Below are positions 45,676 through 54,859 of a stretch of 64,000 nucleotides of DNA, one piece after another. The translations under genes and the position numbers were made by a program. The notes beneath the pieces are model-generated. The model saw only the letters and a list, made by a program, of their open reading frames with translations, ran no database searches and was not told the DNA's origin. The DNA is from CAVQWT01 sp963810815 (GTDB lineage: Bacteria > Pseudomonadota > Gammaproteobacteria > Burkholderiales > Casimicrobiaceae): the NCBI GenBank assembly GCA_963810815.1, contig CAWEPB010000004.1, positions 186,001 to 250,000 of the forward strand, in the 5' to 3' direction. How positions within the stretch are numbered: the first letter of the stretch is position 1; each line of letters opens with the position of its first letter.

Positions 45676-45721
45676 GCTAGGTCTTTTTCGGCAACTCAAA
45701 GCACACGAAGGATTTTCAGCC

Positions 45722-45985
45722 ATGGCCAACACGGTCCAAGCCCGCAAGCGCGCCCGGCAAGCGGAAGAAACCCGCCAGCGCAACGCGAGCCTCAAGTCGG
45801 CGCTGCGCACCGCGGTCAAGAAGGTGAAGAAGGCGATCGCGACCGGCGACAAGGCCGCCGCCGCGTCCCAGTTCCAGGCATCGCAGTCGGTGATCGACCG
45901 CATCTCCGACAAGCGGATCGTGCACAAGAACACCGCGTCGCGCACCAAGTCGCGCCTCGCCCAGGCGATCAAGGCCCTCGCCTGA
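45722..45985 (+). CDS. rpsT: 30S ribosomal protein S20
   Basis: An 87-residue, very basic helical protein: MANTVQARKRARQAE, then LKSALRTAVKKVKKAI, and HKNTASRTKSRLAQAI. It binds 16S rRNA early in 30S assembly. AAGGA lies nine bases before the ATG. It has its own promoter and a UUCG-capped terminator, so it is a single-gene unit divergent from murJ. Confidence 0.98.
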   Translation: MANTVQARKRARQAEETRQRNASLKSALRTAVKKVKKAIATGDKAAAASQFQASQSVIDRISDKRIVHKNTASRTKSRLAQAIKALA

Positions 45986-46014
45986 CCGCCCGCCGTCGGC
46001 GCGCCGACGACGAG

Positions 46015-46036
46015 AGAGCGCCTTCGGGCGCTCTTT
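46015..46036 (+). terminator. rpsT terminator with UUCG loop
   Basis: The stem AGAGCGCC/GGCGCTCT with a TTCG tetraloop, followed by TTCC, lies 30 bases after the rpsT stop. The same stem may also stop transcription of the convergent DUF3579 gene. Confidence 0.8.
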
Positions 46037-46071
46037 CCATTGGTGGCGCTGCCGCGGTCCGCTCCGGCCGG

Positions 46072-46419
46072 TCAGACCGGCTCGCGCGGCTCCCCGCGGG
46101 GTGCCGGACCCGGCGGCACCAGGGTTTGCGGCGACGCCAGCGCGCCGGCGGTGCGCTGGACGGTCAGTTCGTTGTCGCCGGCAAAGCCGAGCAGGAACTG
46201 GAACAGCCGCGGCTCGATCGCGGCCAGCCTGGCGCCGACGATCACCGCCTTCACGCCGCGCACGTTGACCGGGCGGACCAGCGGCGAGTACGAGAGCCTC
46301 TGGTCGGACCCGAACGCCGCGGTCAGTCCCGCCAGCCGCTCGGACCAGTCGCTCGGCCGGAACGGGCGCCCGGCGGCGGTGAGACCCCAGATGACGACGT
46401 CGCTGCCTTCGGGATCCAT
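46072..46419 (-). CDS. DUF3579 protein
   Basis: A 115-residue small protein. The family features are VVIWGLTAAGRPFRPSDWSE, LAGLTAAFGSDQRLSYSPL, GVKAVIVGARL and PRLFQFLLGFAGDNELTV. It is commonly found between rpsT and argF in this group, and its function is unknown. An ATG at 46437 is in frame, but an extended -10 (TGCTAAAAT) lies between that codon and the ATG at 46419, so the shorter start fits better. Its mRNA would then be nearly leaderless. Confidence 0.88.
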   Translation of the reverse strand: MDPEGSDVVIWGLTAAGRPFRPSDWSERLAGLTAAFGSDQRLSYSPLVRPVNVRGVKAVIVGARLAAIEPRLFQFLLGFAGDNELTVQRTAGALASPQTLVPPGPAPRGEPREPV

Positions 46420-46427
46420 GAGCGCGA

Positions 46428-46436
46428 ATTTTAGCA
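46428..46436 (-). promoter_or_regulatory. extended -10 of DUF3579 gene
   Basis: TGCTAAAAT on the minus strand, eight bases before the ATG at 46419. The same nine bases occur before argF. Confidence 0.5.
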
Positions 46437-46538
46437 TCGCGACCGCGGGTCGCCGGCGCTGGCCCCGAACTTGCGTCCGACGTTTCACCGCGCGGACTGC
46501 AGTCGCACGTCCGCCCCTGACCAGACCGAGCGACAACG

Positions 46539-48326
46539 ATGCGTGACGACCCGGCCGACGCCGACCTCGACCTCTGGGAATTCCACTTCCGGGATCCCGC
46601 GGCGGCGGTCGCGCGCGCCGAAGCGCTGCTCGCCGGCGACGGGGGCCACAGGGTCGACAGGGTCGACGCCCGGGCGCGCGCCTGGGCCCATCTGACGGTC
46701 GCCTTTCAGCGCCTGTTCTTCACGGCCGTCCCCGCGGAGGCGCGCGCATCGCTCGACCGCGCGCAGCAGGGGTTCGTCGCGCTCGGAGACCGCCGCGGCG
46801 AAATCCTCGCCCGCACCGGGCACGCGCGGCTGCTGCTGATCGAGCAGGAGGTCGAGGCGGCGCGCGTACGGCTGCTCGAGCTCTATCCGGACGCATTGCG
46901 GCTGCTGCCACCGCAGGACCGCTTCTGGGTCGTCAATGCGTTGGGCGCGACGTACTACTACACGGACCGGCTGGACGAGGCGATCCGTTACCTGCACGAG
47001 GCGCTGGAGGCGCTGCGGACCGTGGCGCCTTCGCCCCAGCTGCCCACGGTGATGTCGAATCTCGCCGCGGCGCTGGTCACCGTCGGCGACTACGCACCGG
47101 CGAAGGAACTGGCCCGCGACGCGCTGGCGATGCTCCCCCGCTACAACAACCCGCGCCTGGTGCTGTTCGCGCAATCGAATCTCGCGGAGGCGGAGCTCGG
47201 GCTCGGCGACCTCGCGGCGGCGCTCCGGCTGGTCGACGAGATCGCCGCCACGACGGGCTTCGACCAGCCGGTGGCCGCGCAGGGCCACTACTGCGCCGTC
47301 GCCGCCGAAGTCTACGCGCTGGCGCGGCGCGTCACCGATGCCCGGCGCGCCGCTGGCCTTGCGGCGACGATCTGCCGCGACCATCCCGGCGGCTTCAACG
47401 AGGTCTACAGCCGGTGGGCGGCCGCCGTCGTCGCCGACGCCGAGGCGCCCGGCTCCCCGGAGGCGATCGCCGCGCTGCAGGCCGCCGCCGACACGGCGCT
47501 GCGGCACCGGCACCTGCCCACGCAGTGCCGCGCGCACGAGCGGCTCGCGGCGCATCACGCGAGCCGCGGCGCGTTCGAGGACGCGTACCGCCACCAGACA
47601 CGGCTCACCGACGTGCAGACCCAGCGCCTGTCCAGCCGCGCGAGCATCAAGTACTACCACCTCAAGGTCCAGCACGAGCTGACGCACGCCCGGGTCGAGC
47701 GGGACCGCGCCGAGCGCCAGCGCGCCGAGAGCGAGGCGCTCAACCGCCAGCTCGAGCGGCTCAACGGCGAGCTGGTGGCGCGCATGCAGGAGGTCGAAGC
47801 GTTGCAGGCGCAGCTCGCGCGCGAGGCCGTCCGCGATCCGCTGACGCAGCTCTTCAACCGGCGGTACCTGCTGACGGTGATGCCGGGGCTGCTCGCCGGG
47901 GCGACGCGGCGCGAGGCGCCGCTGTCGGTCGCGCTGATCGACCTCGACCACTTCAAGCAGATCAACGACCGGCACGGCCACCCCGCCGGCGACCGGGTGC
48001 TGGCCCAGGTGGGTCAGTTGCTGGGCAGCGCGCTGCGACCCTCGGACGTCGTCTGCCGCTACGGCGGCGAGGAATTCTGCATCGTACTGCCGGACACGGA
48101 CGCCGACGGCACCCGGGCGGCGCTGGCCGGACTCGCGGCCAGCCTGCGGACCCTCGCCATCGAATGCGACGGCACCGTGCTTTCGGGCCTCACGTTCTCC
48201 GGCGGCATCGCCACCTGCCCGGAGCGCGGCACCTCGTTCGAGAAACTTCTCGCCGCCGCCGACCGCGCGCTGTACGCCGCCAAGCACGACGGCCGCGATC
48301 GCGCGTTCGTCGCGGCGGGACACTGA
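46539..48326 (+). CDS. TPR-domain diguanylate cyclase (GGDEF)
   Basis: A 595-residue protein. Helical TPR-like repeats fill about residues 60-370 (for example LGATYYYTDRLDEAIRYLHE and LGDLAAALRLVDEIA). A coiled coil rich in Glu/Arg/Gln (about 375-430) leads into a GGDEF domain (about 435-595). Catalytic motif YGGEEF and substrate segment DLDHFKQINDRHGH are intact. The RPSD five residues before GGEEF is a product-inhibition I-site. It is probably active in making c-di-GMP, is cytoplasmic with no membrane segment, and the TPR part likely senses a protein partner. Confidence 0.93.
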   Translation: MRDDPADADLDLWEFHFRDPAAAVARAEALLAGDGGHRVDRVDARARAWAHLTVAFQRLFFTAVPAEARASLDRAQQGFVALGDRRGEILARTGHARLLLIEQEVEAARVRLLELYPDALRLLPPQDRFWVVNALGATYYYTDRLDEAIRYLHEALEALRTVAPSPQLPTVMSNLAAALVTVGDYAPAKELARDALAMLPRYNNPRLVLFAQSNLAEAELGLGDLAAALRLVDEIAATTGFDQPVAAQGHYCAVAAEVYALARRVTDARRAAGLAATICRDHPGGFNEVYSRWAAAVVADAEAPGSPEAIAALQAAADTALRHRHLPTQCRAHERLAAHHASRGAFEDAYRHQTRLTDVQTQRLSSRASIKYYHLKVQHELTHARVERDRAERQRAESEALNRQLERLNGELVARMQEVEALQAQLAREAVRDPLTQLFNRRYLLTVMPGLLAGATRREAPLSVALIDLDHFKQINDRHGHPAGDRVLAQVGQLLGSALRPSDVVCRYGGEEFCIVLPDTDADGTRAALAGLAASLRTLAIECDGTVLSGLTFSGGIATCPERGTSFEKLLAAADRALYAAKHDGRDRAFVAAGH

Positions 48327-48392
48327 CGTCGGGAACCGCGCGCCTACTGCGACCGCGGCCGAAACCGGCGGCGGGACCGGTCGGGCGGCGGG

Positions 48393-49589
48393 TCAGCCGG
48401 ACGAGGTCGCCGGCGCGGCCGGACGCTGGCCGGTCAGCAGGTACGCGACGAGGTCGCGGACGGGGCGGATCTCGTCGCCGAAGGGAAGCGCCGCGGCCCC
48501 CCGGAAGAACAGCCCCTTGCCGACGTCGCCGGCGAGTCCCTCGGCCAGCTTCTGGTCGATGCAGAACTGGCCGGCCCCGGCGTTGCCGTCGCGCAAGCCG
48601 CACTGGACCAGGCAGTCGAACTTCAGCGTGCAGCGCGGCTTCTTGTGCGCGACCGCGGTCAGCTTCGGCAGGTACTCGAGGTACTTGGCGAGCCAGGGCG
48701 TGCGCACCGCGCGCGCCGGCAGGCCGGCCACGCTCATGAACTCGACGATGTCCTCCGGCGCCGCGCCGGCGAGGACGCGCTTGAACGCCATATCGGCGTC
48801 GCCCTCCTCGGTCACGGCGAAGGCGGTGCCGAGCTGGACCCCCGAGGCGCCCAGCGCGATCAGTTCTCGAACGCGCTCGTGCGTGTTGATGCCGCCCGCC
48901 GGGATCAGCGGAATCGCGCCGTCGGCGATGCCTTCGGCGCGGAAGAACGCCAGCGCATCGGGGAGCACGTTCTCGAAATCGAAGCGCGGGTCGCCGAGGT
49001 CGGCGATCTTCGCCGCGCCGAGGTGGCCGCCGGCGTGGCGCGGATGCTCGACGACGATGGCGTCGGGCAGCCGGCCCTTGCGCGCCCACTTCTTGACGAT
49101 CAGCGCGATGCCGCGCGCGTCGGACAGGATCGGGATCAGCGCGACGTCGGGATGCCCGGCGGCGAGATCGGGCAGGTCGAGCGGAAGCCCGGCCCCGACG
49201 ACGATCGCGTCGGCGCCGCTGGCGATGGCCTGCTTCACGTACCGCGGGTACTCCGACACCGCGCGCATCACGTTGACCGCCACCATGCCGCGGCCCGCGG
49301 CCAGCGCCCGCGCGGCCACGATCTCGCGGTCCAGCGCCGTCAGGTTGGCCGCGTCCACCTCGGCCTTCGACGCGTGCGCGGTCGCCTCGCGCAGGTCCGG
49401 GTGATGGCGGCGCAGGTCGACGCTGGCGATGGTGCCGACGGCGCCGAGCGACGCGACGGTCCCGGCCAGCCGGTGCGCCGACACGCCGACGCCCATGCCG
49501 CCCTGGACGATGGGCAGCAGCCGGCGGCCGCGGATGATCAGCGGGGGCAGGTCGGCGACATCGGCTTGGATCGGCGCAGGCACGCTCAT
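48393..49589 (-). CDS. nitronate monooxygenase-family FMN enzyme
   Basis: A 398-residue TIM-barrel flavoprotein of the 2-nitropropane dioxygenase / enoyl-reductase-like family. Seen are the FMN loop LPIVQGGMGVGVSAHRL, VNVMRAVSEY, VVEHPRHAGGHLG with the candidate catalytic His, LIPAGGIN and GASGVQLGTAF. Many members detoxify propionate-3-nitronate, and others are untested oxidoreductases. A Cys-containing C-terminal segment (FDCLVQCGLRDG) is present. It stands alone on the minus strand between the GGDEF gene and argF. Confidence 0.88.
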   Translation of the reverse strand: MSVPAPIQADVADLPPLIIRGRRLLPIVQGGMGVGVSAHRLAGTVASLGAVGTIASVDLRRHHPDLREATAHASKAEVDAANLTALDREIVAARALAAGRGMVAVNVMRAVSEYPRYVKQAIASGADAIVVGAGLPLDLPDLAAGHPDVALIPILSDARGIALIVKKWARKGRLPDAIVVEHPRHAGGHLGAAKIADLGDPRFDFENVLPDALAFFRAEGIADGAIPLIPAGGINTHERVRELIALGASGVQLGTAFAVTEEGDADMAFKRVLAGAAPEDIVEFMSVAGLPARAVRTPWLAKYLEYLPKLTAVAHKKPRCTLKFDCLVQCGLRDGNAGAGQFCIDQKLAEGLAGDVGKGLFFRGAAALPFGDEIRPVRDLVAYLLTGQRPAAPATSSG

Positions 49590-49699
49590 GGGGGGCCCGG
49601 TGCGCGGAAAACCGCAGGTCTGCGGACACTACGCGGTGCGGCGGCAGGCCGCATTGACGCGGATCAACGGCGGGCGCCACCGGGACCGCGGCCGGTGCG

Positions 49700-49708
49700 T
49701 GCTAAAAT
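49700..49708 (+). promoter_or_regulatory. extended -10 of argF
   Basis: TGCTAAAAT at 49700-49708, with no good -35 at normal spacing. It gives an argF leader of about 80 bases. The leader ends in TTGCCGCC with no Shine-Dalgarno site. Confidence 0.5.
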
Positions 49709-49797
49709 GTTGTTTTGACTGAAGTTGGCAGGCCCGATCGCGCGACGAGGCGCGAGCGAGGGCGCCACGCCACTCCAGGTCGTTGCCGGTTGCCGCC

Positions 49798-50727
49798 ATG
49801 CCCTCCGAGCCCCCCAAGCACTTCCTGCAACTCCAGGATTTCTCCCCGGAGGAGTTCGCGCACCTGATCGCCCGCACGCGCTGGATCAAGGACCGCTTCA
49901 AGCGCTACGAGCTCTACCAGCCGCTGCGCGACCGGACGCTGGCGATGGTGTTCGAGAAGGCCAGCACGCGCACCCGCGTGTCGTTCGAGGCCGGCATGAA
50001 CCAGCTCGGCGGCATCGCCATCAACCTGACGCGCGGCGACACGCAGCTGTCGCGCGGCGAGCCGATCGAGGACCTCGCGCGGGTGATCTCGCGGATGGTC
50101 GACGTCGTGATGATCCGCACCTTCGAGCAGACGATCATCGAGCGCTTCGCCGCCCATTCCCGGGTGCCGGTGATCAACGGGCTCACCAACGAGCACCATC
50201 CCTGCCAGATCCTGGCGGACGTCTACACCTACGTCGAGCTGCGCGGCGGCATCGCCGGCCGCACGGTGGCGTGGATCGGCGACGCCAACAACATGCTGAC
50301 GAGCTGGCTGCAGGCCGCCGCGATCTTCGGCTTCACCGTCAACGTGTCGTCACCGGCGGGCTACGCCCTCGACGTCGCGAAGCTGTCCGCGGCCGAGCGC
50401 GCGCACTGCGCGACGTTCGCCGATCCGATGGAAGCCTGCCGGGGCGCCGACCTCGTCACCACCGACGTCTGGACCAGCATGGGCTTCGAGGCCGAGAACG
50501 CCGAACGCCTCGCCGCGTTCGCCGACTGGCAGGTCGACGCCGACATGATGCGGCAGGCGAAGGCCGACGCGCTGTTCATGCACTGCCTGCCCGCGCACCG
50601 CGGCGAGGAAGTCGCCGCCGAGGTCATCGACGGGCCGCAGAGCGTCGTCTGGGACGAGGCCGAGAACCGGCTGCACGCGCAGAAGGCGCTGCTGGAATAC
50701 CTCGTCTGCGGCCGCATCACCGGCTGA
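49798..50727 (+). CDS. argF: ornithine carbamoyltransferase ArgF
   Basis: A 309-residue enzyme making citrulline from ornithine and carbamoyl phosphate. The carbamoyl-phosphate loop is FEKASTRTRVSFEAGM, followed by HPCQILAD, the ornithine loop TDVWTSMG, and the catalytic MHCLPAHRGEE. The carbamoyl phosphate comes from carAB elsewhere in the window. The length is standard, and the ATG at 49798 is preferred over one five codons upstream because it matches relatives. Confidence 0.97.
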   Translation: MPSEPPKHFLQLQDFSPEEFAHLIARTRWIKDRFKRYELYQPLRDRTLAMVFEKASTRTRVSFEAGMNQLGGIAINLTRGDTQLSRGEPIEDLARVISRMVDVVMIRTFEQTIIERFAAHSRVPVINGLTNEHHPCQILADVYTYVELRGGIAGRTVAWIGDANNMLTSWLQAAAIFGFTVNVSSPAGYALDVAKLSAAERAHCATFADPMEACRGADLVTTDVWTSMGFEAENAERLAAFADWQVDADMMRQAKADALFMHCLPAHRGEEVAAEVIDGPQSVVWDEAENRLHAQKALLEYLVCGRITG

Positions 50728-50841
50728 ACGCCGATCCGCGATGATTTCGGGTCGACCATCCATCCTGCGCCCGCGCCGGCCCTCGGCGCGCACGTCGTGT
50801 CCGGCCCGGGCGCGAGCGCAGCCAACCACCGGAGTTCACCC

Positions 50842-51807
50842 ATGAAACGACGCCCCGCGCTCGTCGCGCTGCTGCTCGCCGCCCTGGCCATCGGACCCGC
50901 GGCGGCGCAGGCCTGGCCGGACAAACCGATCCGGTTCGTCATGACCGCGCCCGCCGGCAGCTCGATCGACGTGCTCGGCCGCACCATCGCCGACAAGCTC
51001 AAGGACCGCCTCGGCCAGCCGGTCGTCGTCGAGAACAAGCCGGCGGCCGGCGGCACCGTCGCCGTCGCCGAGGTGGCGAAGGCCGCGCCCGACGGCTACA
51101 CGATGGTGCTCGGGTTCAACGGCCCGCTTGCGTTCGGCCCGCTGCTGCAGAAGCTGCCCTACGACGTCGCGAAGGACCTGGCGCCGGTGATCATCACCTC
51201 GAGCCAGCCCAACGTGCTCGCCGTCAACGCGACGCTGCCGGTGAAGAACCTGGCCGAGCTCGTCGCGTACGCGAAGGCGAACCCGGGCAAGCTCAACTAC
51301 GCGTCGGTCGGCAACGGCAGCTCGTCGCACCTCAACATGGAATTGCTGAAGTCGGTCGCCGGCATCGACGCCGTCCACGTGCCGTTCAACGGCTCGCCGC
51401 CGGCGGTCACCGCCACGGTCCAGGGCGAGACGCAGATGATGTTCGCCGTGATGCAGCCGCTGCAACCGCAGATCCAGGCGGGCAAGCTGCGCGCCATCGC
51501 GGTCACGACGGCGAAGCGCTTTCCATTGCTGCCGGAGCTGCCGGCGATCGCCGAGTCGGGCTACCCCGGCTTCGAGGCGCTGGCCTGGAACGGCGTGATG
51601 GTTCCCGCGGCGACGCCGCGGCCGATCGTCGCCCGCCTCAACGCCGAAATCGACGCCATCCTGAAGCAGCCGGACGTCGTGCAGAAGATGAACGCCGCGG
51701 GCTTCCAGCTCGTCGGCGGCGCCCCCGAGGACCTGTCGGCGCTGATCAAATCCGAGACCGAGCGCTGGGCGCCGGTCATCCGCCGCCTCGGCCTCAAGAT
51801 CGACTGA
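50842..51807 (+). CDS. Bug-family tripartite tricarboxylate transporter binding protein
   Basis: A 321-residue periplasmic solute-binding protein. The Sec signal peptide ends near AAAQAWPDKPIR. The mature protein has the family pattern APAGSSIDVLGRTIADKL, VENKPAAGGTVA, APDGYTMVLG and a final PVIRRLGLKID. Membrane subunits TctA and TctB are absent, so it is one of the many orphan Bug proteins of Burkholderiales. The ligand is probably a small carboxylate but is not predictable. It lies between argF and argG on the same strand and may be co-transcribed with them. Confidence 0.92.
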   Translation: MKRRPALVALLLAALAIGPAAAQAWPDKPIRFVMTAPAGSSIDVLGRTIADKLKDRLGQPVVVENKPAAGGTVAVAEVAKAAPDGYTMVLGFNGPLAFGPLLQKLPYDVAKDLAPVIITSSQPNVLAVNATLPVKNLAELVAYAKANPGKLNYASVGNGSSSHLNMELLKSVAGIDAVHVPFNGSPPAVTATVQGETQMMFAVMQPLQPQIQAGKLRAIAVTTAKRFPLLPELPAIAESGYPGFEALAWNGVMVPAATPRPIVARLNAEIDAILKQPDVVQKMNAAGFQLVGGAPEDLSALIKSETERWAPVIRRLGLKID

Positions 51808-51841
51808 ACCCGAACAACCTCCCAACCACGTGCCCAAATCC

Positions 51842-53068
51842 ATGAAACCCAAGAAAGTCGTCCTCGCCTATTCCGGCGGCCTCGATACCTCGGTCATCCT
51901 CAAGTGGCTGCAGGACACCTACGGCTGCGAAGTCATCACCTTCACCGCCGACATCGGCCAGGGCGAGGAGGTCGAGCCGGCGCGCCGGAAGGCCGAGCTG
52001 CTCGGGATCAAGAAGAAGAACATCCACATCGAGGACCTGCGGGAGGAGTTCGTCCGCGACTTCGTGTTCCCGATGTTCCGCGCCAACGCCGTGTACGAAG
52101 GCGAGTACCTGCTCGGCACGTCGATCGCGCGGCCGCTGATCGGCAAGCGGCTGGTCGAGATCGCCCGCGAGACCGGCGCCGACGCGGTCAGCCACGGCGC
52201 GACCGGCAAGGGCAACGACCAGGTCCGCTTCGAGCTCACCGCCTACGCGCTGATGCCCGACGTCAGGATCATCGCGCCGTGGCGCGAGTGGGACCTGCTG
52301 TCGCGCGAGAAGCTCCTGGCCTACGCCGACAAGAACGGCATCCCGGTCGACTTCAAGAAGCGCAAGGGCGGCGCGCCGTACTCGATGGACGCCAACCTGC
52401 TGCACATCAGCTACGAGGGCGGGATCCTCGAGGACCCGAATTTCGAGCCGGAGGCTTCGATGTGGCGCCGCACGGTGTCGCCGGAAAAGGCGCCGGCGAA
52501 GCCGCAGGTGGTGGAGATCGAGTACAAGCACGGCGACATCGTCGCCATCGACGGCAGGAAGCTCTCGCCGGCGCAGGCGCTGACCACGCTGAACGAGTAC
52601 GGCGGCCGGCACGGCATCGGCCGGCTCGACATGGTCGAGAACCGGTACGTCGGCATGAAGTCCCGCGGCTGCTACGAGACGCCCGGCGGCACGATCATGC
52701 TGAAGGCGCACCGCGCGATGGAGTCACTGACGCTCGACCGCGAGGTGCTGGCGCTCAAGGACGACCTGATGCCCCGCTACGCGCGGATGATCTACAACGG
52801 CTACTGGTTCAGCCCCGAGCGCACGCTGCTGCAGGGCCTGATCGACGCGTCGCAGGCGACGGTCAACGGCACCGTGCGCCTCAAGCTCTACAAGGGCACG
52901 ATCCTGTGCATCGGCCGCGCCTCGAAGCACGATTCGCTGTTCGACACCTCGATCGCGACCTTCGAGGACGACGCGGGAGCCTACGACCAGAAGGACGCCG
53001 AAGGCTTCATCAAGCTCAACGCGTTGCGGCTGCGCATCGGGGCCAATCGCCGCAAGCGCGGCAAGTAA
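51842..53068 (+). CDS. argG: argininosuccinate synthase ArgG
   Basis: A 408-residue enzyme joining citrulline and aspartate with ATP. Seen are the PP-loop VVLAYSGGLDTSVILKWL, TADIGQGEEVEPA, HGATGKGNDQVRFE and TPGGTIML-like ETPGGTIMLKAH segments. The ATG at 51842 is used, since a GTG four codons earlier adds nothing conserved. It follows the Bug gene by 34 bases and precedes the TPR gene by 11 bases. Confidence 0.98.
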   Translation: MKPKKVVLAYSGGLDTSVILKWLQDTYGCEVITFTADIGQGEEVEPARRKAELLGIKKKNIHIEDLREEFVRDFVFPMFRANAVYEGEYLLGTSIARPLIGKRLVEIARETGADAVSHGATGKGNDQVRFELTAYALMPDVRIIAPWREWDLLSREKLLAYADKNGIPVDFKKRKGGAPYSMDANLLHISYEGGILEDPNFEPEASMWRRTVSPEKAPAKPQVVEIEYKHGDIVAIDGRKLSPAQALTTLNEYGGRHGIGRLDMVENRYVGMKSRGCYETPGGTIMLKAHRAMESLTLDREVLALKDDLMPRYARMIYNGYWFSPERTLLQGLIDASQATVNGTVRLKLYKGTILCIGRASKHDSLFDTSIATFEDDAGAYDQKDAEGFIKLNALRLRIGANRRKRGK

Positions 53069-53079
53069 TCAGGCCGCCC

Positions 53080-54798
53080 ATGCCGGACTCCGCCGAGAGC
53101 CTTCCCGACCGCGGACTGCTGGCGCAGGCGCTGCGCCTGCACCAGGCCGGCAGGCGGCCGGAAGCGGAGGACACGTACGCGCGCTACCTCGCCGCGCATC
53201 CCGACGTCCCGACGGCGCTGAACAACGCGGCGACGCTGGCGCTGGAGATGGGCCGCGCGCCGCTCGCCGTCGCGCGCCTCGAGCGCGCGGTGGCGATCGA
53301 TCCCGACGGGCCGGTGGGCCGGCACAACCTCGGCTTCGCGCTGGTCCGCGCGAACCGGCCGCTGGAAGCGATGTTCCACCTGGAACGCGCGGTGGCGCTC
53401 GACCCCGGGTACGCCAGCGCCTGGAACAACCTGGGCATCGCACTGGCGCACGCCGGCAACCGGCCCGCGGCGATCAGGGCGTTCGAGCGCGCGCTGGCGC
53501 TCGACGCCGGATTTGCCGACGCCGCGGTGAACCTCGGCGACATGCAGAATCGCGCCGGCGACACCGCCCGGGCCCGCGCCTCCTTCGAGCGCGCGCTGGC
53601 GGCGAAGCCGGACCATCCCGGCGCGATCGTCGGGCTCTCGTTCGCGCAGGCACTCGACGGCGAACTCGATGCGGCGCTCGCCGCGATGGAGGCCCGGGCC
53701 CGGCCCGCGCCGGCCTACGCACCGTTCTGGCAGACGCTGGCCGCGCTGCGGCACTGGTCGGGCGATCTCGATCGAGCCGAGGACGCGTACAAGCAGGCGG
53801 CCGCGCTGGACCCGACCGACTACGACGCGCGATTCGGGATCGCCAGCACGCTGCTCGGCCGGGGCGACTATGTGCACGGCCTGCGTGCGTTCGAGGACCG
53901 GCCCGACGGCCGGTACGGCCCCGCGCGCCGCTACCCGGCGCTGCCCGTGTGGAGCGGCGCCAGGCTCGACGGCACGCTGCTGGTGTTCTGCGAACAGGGC
54001 CTCGGCGACGTCGTGCAGTTCGCGCGCTTCATGCCGGCCGCGCGCAAGCGGGTGCGCGAAGTCGTGTTCGTCGTCGACGGCTACTGGCGGCCGCTGGCGC
54101 CGCTGCTCGCCTCGCTCGCCGGGGTCGACCAGCTGGTGACGGACGCCGCCGCCGTCGACGGACTCGACCGGCCACCGGCGGCGCGCGTCTCGGTGCTCTC
54201 GCTGGCGCACCTGCTCGACGTCGTCCCGGACCAGCTGCCCGGTCCCGTGCCGTACCTCGCGCCGCCGCGCGACCGGGCGGCCGGCTGGGCCCTGCGGGTC
54301 GGCGCATTGCCCGGTCTCAAGGTCGGACTCGCCTGGTCGGCGCTCCATCGCGGCGACCACGGTTACCTGACCCGGCACAAGTCGGTGCCGGTCGCCGCGC
54401 TGGCGCCGATCGTCGCCCAGCCGGGTGTTTCGTTCGTCAGCCTTCAGCCCGGCGCCGCCGGCGACCGGTCGCCGCTGGGGGCGCTCGCCGACCGCATCGT
54501 CGACTGGACCGCCGGGTTCCACGATTTCGGCGACACGGCCGCCGTCATCGCGGCGCTCGACCTCGTCGTCACCACCGACACCTCGGTCGCGCACGTCGCG
54601 GGCGCGCTCGGCAAGCCGGTATGGCTGCTCGACCGCTACAATGCGTGCTGGCGCTGGCGACTCGACCCGCAGCATTCGCCCTGGTATCCGGCATTGACGA
54701 TCTTCCGCCAGCACGCATTCCTCGACTGGCGCCAGGCGCTCGCCGCGGTGCAGTCCGAACTCGCCCGCGTCGTCGCCGGCGAGCGGCAGCTGCCCTGA
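53080..54798 (+). CDS. TPR protein with glycosyltransferase-9-like C-terminus
   Basis: A 572-residue protein. About eight TPR units fill residues 10-290 (for example NNLGIALAHAGNRPAAIRAF and NLGDMQNRAGDTARARASF). The C-terminal region (about 300-560) has FCEQGLGDVVQFARFMP, VGLAWSAL and TTDTSVAHVAGALGKPVW. These are the nucleotide-sugar-binding features of family-9 (heptosyltransferase-like) proteins attached to TPRs. A role in glycosylating proteins or surface polymers is possible, but the substrate is unknown. It is encoded directly after argG. Confidence 0.85.
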   Translation: MPDSAESLPDRGLLAQALRLHQAGRRPEAEDTYARYLAAHPDVPTALNNAATLALEMGRAPLAVARLERAVAIDPDGPVGRHNLGFALVRANRPLEAMFHLERAVALDPGYASAWNNLGIALAHAGNRPAAIRAFERALALDAGFADAAVNLGDMQNRAGDTARARASFERALAAKPDHPGAIVGLSFAQALDGELDAALAAMEARARPAPAYAPFWQTLAALRHWSGDLDRAEDAYKQAAALDPTDYDARFGIASTLLGRGDYVHGLRAFEDRPDGRYGPARRYPALPVWSGARLDGTLLVFCEQGLGDVVQFARFMPAARKRVREVVFVVDGYWRPLAPLLASLAGVDQLVTDAAAVDGLDRPPAARVSVLSLAHLLDVVPDQLPGPVPYLAPPRDRAAGWALRVGALPGLKVGLAWSALHRGDHGYLTRHKSVPVAALAPIVAQPGVSFVSLQPGAAGDRSPLGALADRIVDWTAGFHDFGDTAAVIAALDLVVTTDTSVAHVAGALGKPVWLLDRYNACWRWRLDPQHSPWYPALTIFRQHAFLDWRQALAAVQSELARVVAGERQLP

Positions 54799-54859
54799 AG
54801 CGCCCCGCCCTGCCCGAACTGCGACTCCGCCTCTCCCCATTCCCACGCCGGAAACCGCC

